Positions 50,945 to 64,000 of a DNA stretch of 64,000 nucleotides are shown here, piece after piece (within the stretch, counting starts at the first letter, position 1; each line of letters starts with the position of its first letter). The stretch is taken from assembly GCF_000262305.1 (NCBI RefSeq), contig NC_017910.1:248001-312000 (forward strand), in the 5' to 3' direction. The position numbers and the translations under genes were made by a program. The DNA is from Shimwellia blattae DSM 4481 = NBRC 105725 (GTDB lineage Bacteria; Pseudomonadota; Gammaproteobacteria; Enterobacterales; Enterobacteriaceae). The notes under the pieces are model-generated. The model did not search any database, had not been told where the DNA came from, and saw only the letters and a list, made by a program, of their open reading frames with translations.

Positions 50945-51145
50945 ATGCCAGTTCGTAAGCGTTTTATTGCCGGGGCAACATGCCCGGGCTGCCAGGCCCA
51001 GGATACCCTCGCCATGTGGCGGGAGAATAATATTGATATTGTTGAGTGTGTTAAGTGCGGCCACCAGATGCGTGAGGCCGACAAACAGGCCAAAGAGCAT
51101 ATCCGTAAAGAAGAGTCGGTGATCGGCATTTTTCATCCGGACTAG
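50945..51145 (+). CDS. yheV: YheV, zinc-ribbon small protein
   Basis: A 66-residue protein with four cysteines as two CPxC/CxxC knuckles (TCPGCQA, ECVKCGH), a small zinc ribbon. Function unknown. Starts 18 bp after kefB with ATG at 50945. E. coli order kefG-kefB-yheV is kept. Confidence 0.92.
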   Translation: MPVRKRFIAGATCPGCQAQDTLAMWRENNIDIVECVKCGHQMREADKQAKEHIRKEESVIGIFHPD

Positions 51146-51239
51146 CGTTATGCCTCTCCTTTTTTTAAGCTATGGGGTACACAGGCGCTGATTTCGGCTA
51201 CAATCGGCGCCACTTTGTTTCTCACGCTCAGGAGATATC

Positions 51240-51863
51240 ATGAAAGTAGCAAAAGACCTGGTGGTCAGCCTGGCCTATCAGGTACGTACAGAAGACGGTG
51301 TTTTAGTTGATGAGTCTCCGGTGAGTGCGCCGCTGGACTATCTGCATGGTCACGGTTCCCTGATCTCTGGCCTGGAAAATGCGCTGGAAGGTCATGAAGT
51401 TGGTGATAAGTTCGACGTGAGCGTCGGCGCAAATGACGCCTACGGTCAGTACGACGAAAATTTAGTGCAGCGTGTGCCGAAAGACGTCTTTATGGGCGTT
51501 GATGAGCTGCAGGTTGGCATGCGTTTCCTGGCTGAAACTGACCAGGGTCCGGTTCCGGTTGAAATCACTGCCGTTGAAGACGACCACGTGACCGTTGACG
51601 GTAACCACATGCTGGCAGGCCAGAACCTGAAGTTCAACGTTGAAGTTGTGGCGATTCGTGAAGCGACCGAAGAAGAGCTGGCCCACGGCCACGTTCACGG
51701 TGAGCATGACCATCACCACGAGCACGGCGAAGGCTGCTGCGGTGGTCACGGCCATGAGCATGGCGAAGAGGGCTGCTGCGGTGGTCACGGTCACGACCAT
51801 GACCACGGCCATGAACATGGCAAAGGCGGTTGCGGCGGTAATGGCGGCTGCGGTTGCCACTGA
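51240..51863 (+). CDS. slyD: SlyD, FKBP-type prolyl isomerase and nickel chaperone
   Basis: A 207-residue cytoplasmic PPIase. FKBP core with VLVDESPVSAPLDYLHGHGSLISGLE and the inserted IF domain up to about 150, then a metal-binding tail in which His and Cys make up most residues (several HGH, HEH, CCGG motifs). E. coli SlyD has 196 residues, so the tail here is longer. It aids folding and hydrogenase nickel insertion. Confidence 0.96.
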   Translation: MKVAKDLVVSLAYQVRTEDGVLVDESPVSAPLDYLHGHGSLISGLENALEGHEVGDKFDVSVGANDAYGQYDENLVQRVPKDVFMGVDELQVGMRFLAETDQGPVPVEITAVEDDHVTVDGNHMLAGQNLKFNVEVVAIREATEEELAHGHVHGEHDHHHEHGEGCCGGHGHEHGEEGCCGGHGHDHDHGHEHGKGGCGGNGGCGCH

Positions 51864-51902
51864 TCGCCCGGATAACCGGCGCTCAGTGCTGGTTTGATGG
51901 CG

Positions 51903-51930
51903 AAAAAAAGCGGGGAAACCCGCTTTTTTT
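51903..51930. terminator. Bidirectional terminator between slyD and slyX
   Basis: A-run, AGCGGG, GAAA, CCCGCT, T-run. Confidence 0.88.
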
Positions 51931-51948
51931 ACGCCCGGTGTTTGTGGC

Positions 51949-52167
51949 TCAGTAGTGCGGCGGCGGCGTCTCTTCTGATTGTGAGGCCACCATGGAGGGC
52001 TGGCTGGCTTTGAGCTTTTCCACCAGAAGGCGCAGGTGTTCACGGATCCTGGCCAGTTCCAGTTCGTGGGCCGTTACTGTCTGGTTTAGCTCTTCGATTG
52101 TAATTTCCTGAAAGGCCAGGCGGCTTTCCAGTTCAGCCAGGCGTGCTTCGCTTGACGAGTGCTGCAT
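51949..52167 (-). CDS. slyX: SlyX, small coiled-coil protein
   Basis: A 72-residue protein, nearly all one coiled coil ([36 protein letters not shown]), ending PPPHY as in E. coli SlyX. Function unknown. Converges on slyD. Confidence 0.93.
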   Translation of the reverse strand: MQHSSSEARLAELESRLAFQEITIEELNQTVTAHELELARIREHLRLLVEKLKASQPSMVASQSEETPPPHY

Positions 52168-52408
52168 CTTGGTGTCTCCCGGTGCTGGCCCGCGCCGCTA
52201 AAATGGGGCAGGCAGGGGCCGATTTTACTGAATTTCAGTGCAGTTTGCAGGTCCCGGGCCCCGGGAGATACTTAATTTATGCGAAAAGAGTCTGAAATGA
52301 ACCTGAATGCTCTACGGAAGATTGTGTAGATTTCCTTCGCAACGGTATAGTAGTGCGTTCAACATGTTATTAACCTGGGGTGAGATGCCCCGGCCCTGGA
52401 GAGAATGG

Positions 52409-53212
52409 ATGAAATCACTGTTTAAAGTCACGCTGCTGGCTACCACTATGGCTGTGGCCCTCAATGCTCCGGCGGTACTGGCTGCCCCGGCGGCGTCTAC
52501 CGCAGACAGCAAAGCGGCATTTAAGAACGATGACCAGAAATCTGCATATGCACTGGGCGCCTCTCTGGGGCGTTATATGGAGAATTCTCTGCAGGAGCAG
52601 GAGAAGCTGGGTATCAAACTGGATAAGAGCCAGCTGATTGCCGGTGTTCAGGATGCCTTTGCAGATAAGAGCAAACTGTCTGATCAGGAAATTGAGAAAA
52701 CCCTGCAAACCTTTGAAGCCCGCGTGAAGTCAGCCGCACAGGCGCGGATGGAAAAAGACGCGAAAGAAAACGCGGAAAAAGGCCAGAAGTTCCGTGACGC
52801 GTTCGCCAAAGAAAAAGACGTGAAAAAAACCGCCTCTGGCCTGCTGTATAAAGTAGAAAAAGCCGGTACGGGTGACGCACCGAAAGACACGGATACCGTG
52901 GTGGTGAACTACAAAGGTACGCTGATCGACGGTAAAGAGTTTGATAACTCCTACTCCCGCGGTGAGCCGCTCTCTTTCCGTCTGGACGGTGTGATTCCGG
53001 GCTGGACCGAAGGGCTGAAGAACATCAAGAAAGGCGGCCAGATTAAGCTGGTTATCCCGCCGGACTTGGCTTACGGTAAAACCGGTGTTCCGGGGATCCC
53101 GGCCAACTCCACCCTGGTGTTTGATGTTGAGCTGCTGGATATCAAACCGGCACCGAAAGCAGATGCCAAACCAGAAGCGAAAGCCGCGGCCGAAGCGGGT
53201 AAAGCTAAATAA
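52409..53212 (+). CDS. fkpA: FkpA, periplasmic FKBP-type prolyl isomerase/chaperone
   Basis: A 267-residue protein. Signal peptide MKSLFKVTLLATTMAVALNAPAVLA, an N-terminal helical dimer domain (SKAAFKNDDQKSAYALGASLGRYM), and a C-terminal FKBP domain with VVVNYKGTLIDGKEFDNSY and VFDVELLDI. A Lys/Ala/Glu tail ends it. Assists envelope protein folding under sigma-E stress in E. coli. Start at 52409; further-upstream frame is not used. Confidence 0.97.
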   Translation: MKSLFKVTLLATTMAVALNAPAVLAAPAASTADSKAAFKNDDQKSAYALGASLGRYMENSLQEQEKLGIKLDKSQLIAGVQDAFADKSKLSDQEIEKTLQTFEARVKSAAQARMEKDAKENAEKGQKFRDAFAKEKDVKKTASGLLYKVEKAGTGDAPKDTDTVVVNYKGTLIDGKEFDNSYSRGEPLSFRLDGVIPGWTEGLKNIKKGGQIKLVIPPDLAYGKTGVPGIPANSTLVFDVELLDIKPAPKADAKPEAKAAAEAGKAK

Positions 53213-53232
53213 TTACGCCGCTTGCGTGCCTG

Positions 53233-53257
53233 CCGCTGCCTTCGGGCAGCGGTTTTT
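53233..53257 (+). terminator. fkpA terminator
   Basis: CCGCTGCC, TTCG, GGCAGCGG, TTTTT: a tetraloop stem with T tract, 20 bp after the stop. Confidence 0.92.
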
Positions 53258-53461
53258 GTATCCACCCGCTGTAAACCCTGCCTGTCGCCCCGGCGTGACT
53301 TGACCTGCCGCACAACGCAGCCTGCCAAAGCGTGGGTATAATTAATGCTGGAAAACCCGTCTGCTGCTGTATTACTTTTAGTGCCTGCACGTTAATTGAG
53401 ATATGAGTCTGCCCTGACAACGAAAAAACGACAGGCTCCGAAAATAGGGTGGTATTTTTTC

Positions 53462-54190
53462 ATGTCCAGTTCGCTTTTAACCAATGAAACCAGTGAATTA
53501 GATTTACTGGATCAGCGTCCATTTGAGCCTTCCGACTTCGACATTCTTAAATCTTATGAGGCGGTAGTGGATGGGTTAGCTATGCTGATTGGTCCCCATT
53601 GTGAGATTGTCCTGCATTCTTTACAGGATCTGAAATGCTCCGCCATCCGTATCGCCAACGGTGAGCACACCGGGCGTAAAATAGGCTCCCCGATTACTGA
53701 TCTGGCCCTGCGCATGCTGCACGATATGACCGGTGCTGACAGCAGCGTTTCGCGCTGCTATTTCACCCGGGCGAAAAGCGGGGTGCTGATGAAATCCGTC
53801 ACCATTGCTATCCGCAACCGGGATCACCGGGTCATTGGCCTGCTGTGCATCAATATGAATCTGGATGTGCCGTTCTCGCAGATTATGAACACGTTTATTC
53901 CGCCGGAAACGGAAGACCAGGATATCTCCTCCCCGGTGAACTTTGCCTCTTCGGTAGAGGATCTGGTGACCCAGACCCTGGAGTTCACCATTGAAGAGGT
54001 GAACGCGGATCGCAATGTTTCCAACAACGCCAAGAATCGCCAGATTGTTCTGAATCTGTATGAGAAGGGGATCTTCGACATCAAAGACGCCATCAACCAG
54101 GTGGCCGATCGGCTGAATATCTCCAAGCACACGGTATACCTCTATATCCGCCAGTTTAAAAACGGCGATTTCAGCGGGCAGGATAAGTAA
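53462..54190 (+). CDS. yheO: YheO, PAS/HTH transcriptional regulator
   Basis: A 242-residue regulator. N-terminal PAS-like domain ([22 protein letters not shown]), and C-terminal helix-turn-helix [29 protein letters not shown]. Targets unknown; it sits directly before tusDCB (TAATG overlap with tusD) as in E. coli. Start [17 protein letters not shown] at 53462. Confidence 0.93.
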   Translation: MSSSLLTNETSELDLLDQRPFEPSDFDILKSYEAVVDGLAMLIGPHCEIVLHSLQDLKCSAIRIANGEHTGRKIGSPITDLALRMLHDMTGADSSVSRCYFTRAKSGVLMKSVTIAIRNRDHRVIGLLCINMNLDVPFSQIMNTFIPPETEDQDISSPVNFASSVEDLVTQTLEFTIEEVNADRNVSNNAKNRQIVLNLYEKGIFDIKDAINQVADRLNISKHTVYLYIRQFKNGDFSGQDK

Positions 54191-54576
54191 TGCGCTTTGG
54201 TTTACTGGTCACCGGCCCGGCCTATGGTACGCAGCAGGCAAGCAGCGCGCTGCAGTTTGCCCGGGCGCTGCTCGCTGAAGGGCACAGCCTGGAGAGTGTC
54301 TTTTTCTACCGGGAAGGGGTGTATAACGCCAACCAGCTGACCAGCCCTGCCAGTGATGAATTTGATCTGGTGCGCGCCTGGCAACAATTGCAGACACAGC
54401 ATGGCGTGGTGCTCAATATCTGTGTGGCGGCCGCCCTGCGCCGTGGGGTGACTGACCAGCAGGAGGCGGAACGCCTGGGGCTGGGCGCGGCTAATTTGCA
54501 GCCCGGTTTTACCCTTAGCGGGTTAGGCGGGCTGGCGGAAGCGGCATTAACCTGTGATCGGATGGTACAGTTCTGA
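54190..54576 (+). CDS. tusD: TusD sulfurtransferase subunit
   Basis: A 128-residue subunit of the TusBCD sulfur relay. The acceptor Cys78 lies in [13 protein letters not shown]. It takes sulfur from TusA and passes it to TusE for 2-thiouridine at tRNA position 34. Overlaps yheO and tusC by one base each. Confidence 0.96.
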   Translation: MRFGLLVTGPAYGTQQASSALQFARALLAEGHSLESVFFYREGVYNANQLTSPASDEFDLVRAWQQLQTQHGVVLNICVAAALRRGVTDQQEAERLGLGAANLQPGFTLSGLGGLAEAALTCDRMVQF

Positions 54577-54932
54577 TGAAACGCATCGCTTTTGTGTTTA
54601 AAAGTGCCCCTCACGGTACCAGTGCCGGCCGGGAAGGGCTGGATGCCCTGCTGGCCACGTCGGCGTTAAGTGATAACCCGGGGGTATTTTTTATCGGTGA
54701 TGGGGTCATGCAGCTGCTCGCCGGGCAGCAGCCGGGCGCGATACTGGCCCGGGACTATATCGCCACCTTTAAGGTGCTGCCGCTGTATGATATCGACGAT
54801 TGCATGGTGTGCCAGCAGTCGCTGCAGGATCGGGGGCTGGCGCAGGCGCCGCTGATGCTGGACGCCGAACGGCTGAGTGCTGAGGCGATCCGCACCCGGC
54901 TTGCTGACTACGACGTCGTTTTCACTTTCTGA
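54576..54932 (+). CDS. tusC: TusC sulfur relay subunit
   Basis: A 118-residue DsrF-like subunit of TusBCD, starting [26 protein letters not shown]. Couples TusB and TusD in the hexamer. It starts on the last base of tusD. Confidence 0.95.
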   Translation: MKRIAFVFKSAPHGTSAGREGLDALLATSALSDNPGVFFIGDGVMQLLAGQQPGAILARDYIATFKVLPLYDIDDCMVCQQSLQDRGLAQAPLMLDAERLSAEAIRTRLADYDVVFTF

Positions 54933-54940
54933 AGGTTTCT

Positions 54941-55225
54941 ATGCTGCATACGCTCAGTCACTCTCCCCGGGAGTGCGATATGGCCGCGCTGGTCGCTGCC
55001 CTCAGCCCCGGTGATGATCTCCTGCTGATCCAGAATGGCGTTATCGCCGCGCTGCCGGGGCCCACGCTTGATTTACTGCTGGCTGCGCCGGTCTCTGTGT
55101 CTGTGCTCAGCGACGACCTGGTCGCCAGGGGGCTTGCTGCTCAAATATCGACCAGTGTAGCGAGGGTTGGCTATACTGAATTTGTCAGGCTTGCGTCGCA
55201 ACACCGTGCACAAATGGCCTGGTAA
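54941..55225 (+). CDS. tusB: TusB sulfur relay subunit
   Basis: A 94-residue DsrH-like subunit of TusBCD, MLHTLSHSPRECDMAALVAAL, eight bases after tusC. Gene order yheO-tusDCB-rpsL matches E. coli. Confidence 0.95.
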   Translation: MLHTLSHSPRECDMAALVAALSPGDDLLLIQNGVIAALPGPTLDLLLAAPVSVSVLSDDLVARGLAAQISTSVARVGYTEFVRLASQHRAQMAW

Positions 55226-55247
55226 ATGCGGGATTGCTGTATATTTC

Positions 55248-55276
55248 TTGACACCTTTTCGGCTCAGCCCTAAAAT
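55248..55276 (+). promoter_or_regulatory. str operon promoter
   Basis: TTGACA at 55248-55253 and TAAAAT at 55271-55276 with a 17-bp spacer, 68 bp before rpsL. Confidence 0.85.
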
Positions 55277-55298
55277 TCTGCGTCCTCATATTGTATGA

Positions 55299-55718
<420 letters not shown>

Positions 55719-55799
55719 TGGTTCTCCGTTAAGTAAGGCCAAACGTTTTAACTTTAATGTCAAACTAAACTCGTAGAGTTTTGGACAATCCTGAATTAA

Positions 55800-56285
<486 letters not shown>

Positions 56286-56370
56286 TCCCTTCGGAGTGTT
56301 AGTCACCAGGCGGGCGCTTCAGGTAAGCCGCCCGCTACTTGGCAACTTAACTTGAACGTCCCAGGAATAG

Positions 56371-58494
<2,124 letters not shown>

Positions 58495-58532
58495 TCCAGG
58501 GTTAACACAATGATCCCGCGCTCTCTCCGTAA

Positions 58533-59747
<1,215 letters not shown>

Positions 59748-59765
59748 TATTTAGCGAATGAACTT

Positions 59766-59795
59766 AAAAGGGCGCTTCGGCGCCCTTTTGCTTTT
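59766..59795 (+). terminator. str operon terminator
   Basis: AAAAGGGCGC, TTCG, GCGCCCTTTT, downstream of tuf. Confidence 0.93.
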
Positions 59796-59865
59796 CTGGT
59801 CAGTCACAATTCTTAAAAAATAAACCGCCACGCTGAGCATTAATTACCGGTTGCTGCTATTGTAA

Positions 59866-59880
59866 TCATAATTATTCTCA
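59866..59880 (+). promoter_or_regulatory. Fur-like box before bfd
   Basis: TCATAATTATTCTCA, which on the other strand reads TGAGAATAATTATGA, 13 of 15 to the Fur 7-1-7 motif, 36 bp before bfd. E. coli bfd is Fur-repressed and iron-starvation induced, which agrees. Confidence 0.7.
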
Positions 59881-59915
59881 TTTACACTCTGTGTGTAATT
59901 TAAGCAGGAGTGGCT

Positions 59916-60110
59916 ATGTACGTATGTCTGTGTAACGGTATTAGTGATAAAAAAATTCGCCAGGCCGTTCGTCAATATCATCCCCAGTCTTTCCAGCAAT
60001 TGCGCAAATTTATTCCGGTGGGTAATCAGTGCGGTAAGTGTGTTCGCGCCGTGCGTGAGCTGATGCAGGAAGAGTTAACCTCAATGCCTGAATATCAGGA
60101 GATTGCCTGA
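59916..60110 (+). CDS. bfd: Bfd, bacterioferritin-associated ferredoxin
   Basis: A 64-residue [2Fe-2S] protein with four cysteines in CLCNG and GNQCGKCVR. It delivers electrons to bacterioferritin for iron release. ATG 59916 (MYVCLCNGISDKKIRQ); a GTG two codons earlier is less likely. Next gene is bfr. Confidence 0.96.
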   Translation: MYVCLCNGISDKKIRQAVRQYHPQSFQQLRKFIPVGNQCGKCVRAVRELMQEELTSMPEYQEIA

Positions 60111-60181
60111 CCGCACGTCTTTACTTTGACATCCCCGTTCATGCATCTACGCTTCAATAAGTGGAAGCGGAGGTATCTGTA

Positions 60182-60658
60182 ATGAAAGGTGATGTTAAGA
60201 TCATAAATTATCTCAATAAATTATTGGGAAACGAGCTTGTCGCAATCAACCAGTACTTTCTTCATGCCCGGATGTTTAAAAACTGGGGGCTGTTGCGCCT
60301 CAATGAGGTGGAATATCACGAATCCATTGATGAGATGAAACACGCGGATAAATATATCGAGCGTATTTTATTTCTCGAGGGGATCCCCAATCTTCAGGAT
60401 CTGGGCAAGCTGCATATTGGTGAAGATGTTGAGGAGATGCTGCAGTCTGATCTGAAACTTGAGATGGACGGCGCTAAAGACCTGCGCGAAGCTATCGCTT
60501 ATGCGGACAGTGTTCATGACTATGTCAGCCGCGATATGCTGATCGGCATTTTATCCGAAGAAGAGCACCATATTGACTGGCTGGAAACTGAACTGGACCT
60601 GATAGCCAAAATTGGCCTGCAAAATTACCTGCAGACACAAATTAAAGAGCAGAGCTGA
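60182..60658 (+). CDS. bfr: Bacterioferritin
   Basis: A 158-residue haem-binding ferritin of the 24-mer type. Di-iron ligands in the [17 protein letters not shown] and [15 protein letters not shown] helices and the haem Met in [13 protein letters not shown] context are visible. Start [20 protein letters not shown] at 60182. Stores iron; paired with bfd. No prepilin peptidase gene follows. Confidence 0.97.
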   Translation: MKGDVKIINYLNKLLGNELVAINQYFLHARMFKNWGLLRLNEVEYHESIDEMKHADKYIERILFLEGIPNLQDLGKLHIGEDVEEMLQSDLKLEMDGAKDLREAIAYADSVHDYVSRDMLIGILSEEEHHIDWLETELDLIAKIGLQNYLQTQIKEQS

Positions 60659-60683
60659 GTCCCGGTGACGTGATGCACTCTCC

Positions 60684-60708
60684 AAACCCGCTGCGGCGGG
60701 TTTTGTTG
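60684..60708 (+). terminator. bfr terminator
   Basis: AAACCCGC, TGC, GGCGGGTTTT with further T, 25 bp after bfr. Confidence 0.85.
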
Positions 60709-60771
60709 TTTACGGGGCAGGGGAGGCGCGGATATTTTTGCGTTGACCAGTGGGTATTTTTCCGCCAGCGC

Positions 60772-60799
60772 TTGCTTCATGTGTGGATTTACGTATAAT
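60772..60799 (+). promoter_or_regulatory. S10 operon promoter
   Basis: TATAAT at 60794-60799 with TTGCTT at 60772-60777 (16-bp spacer), at the place of the main S10 promoter of enterobacteria. Confidence 0.75.
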
Positions 60800-60805
60800 G
60801 CGCGG

Positions 60806-61282
<477 letters not shown>

Positions 61283-61302
61283 TCAGGTCATCGAGCGATT
61301 GA

Positions 61303-62859
<1,557 letters not shown>

Positions 62860-62872
62860 GTCGGAGGAGTAA

Positions 62873-63700
<828 letters not shown>

Positions 63701-63713
63701 TTTTAGAGGATAA

Positions 63714-63995
<282 letters not shown>

Positions 63996-64000
63996 GGTAG

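Overview
The window is a core chromosomal segment of a gamma-proteobacterium of the order Enterobacterales. Protein after protein (OmpR, EnvZ, CRP, PckA, NirB, AroK, FusA, ribosomal proteins) reads as a close relative of the Escherichia/Klebsiella/Salmonella versions, and gene order largely follows the E. coli feo - greB - ompB - hslRO - mrcA - aroKB - dam - nir - crp - kefGB - slyD - str - S10 stretch. Departures from E. coli (a yjjJ-type gene beside feoC, codA between nirB and tsgA, no nirC, an extra adhesin gene after nudE) show it is not E. coli itself; I do not assign a genus.

Layout. 1-1770: the only clearly accessory end. It holds a HipA-family gene (yjjJ, running off the left edge), three 12-bp direct repeats in front of it, and about 0.7 kb of hairpin-rich DNA made of two convergent, diverged copies of one structured element, one of which carries an Ash/Icd-like reading frame of the sort found in P4-like phage satellites. 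1777-4618: feoABC ferrous iron uptake (minus strand) with an FNR/Fur-type promoter. 5082-7992: tex/yhgF and greB. 8211-10288: ompR-envZ. 10340-16430: pckA, hslO, hslR, yrfG, igaA. 16758-18859: nudE and an orphan CfaE/CblD-type pilus tip adhesin whose N-terminal coding region contains eight copies of an 8-bp repeat. 18901-24955: mrcA and the divergent hofMNOPQ operon. 25402-31911: the long aroK-aroB-damX-dam-rpe-gph-trpS group. 31959-39079: cysG, nirD, nirB, codA, tsgA. 39382-42773: ppiA, yhfG-fic, pabA, argD. 42827-46436: crp, yhfA, prkB, yheU, yheT. 46540-53212: the ABC-F gene yheS, kefG-kefB-yheV, slyD, slyX, fkpA. 53462-59747: yheO-tusDCB and the str operon rpsL-rpsG-fusA-tuf. 59916-60658: bfd-bfr. 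60971-63995: the start of the S10 ribosomal operon (rpsJ, rplC, rplD, rplW, rplB, rpsS), which continues past the right edge.

How the genes work together. Most of the window is housekeeping: envelope stress and osmoregulation (ompR/envZ, igaA), redox and heat protection (hslO, hslR), central and aromatic metabolism (pckA, aroKB), siroheme-dependent nitrite reduction (cysG with nirBD), iron import and storage (feoABC, bfd, bfr), potassium efflux (kefGB), tRNA thiolation (tusDCB) and the translation apparatus. Recognisable control sites include FNR sites before feoA and nirB, Fur-like boxes before feoA and bfd, a consensus CRP site before pckA, tandem ARG boxes before argD, and the S10 leader.

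The two most unusual things are (1) the octanucleotide repeat tract in the adhesin gene, where the repeat count sets the reading frame, and the 35-bp terminator duplication that brackets this gene, and (2) the pair of convergent hairpin elements at 920-1592, in which matching hairpins differ in sequence but keep perfect pairing.
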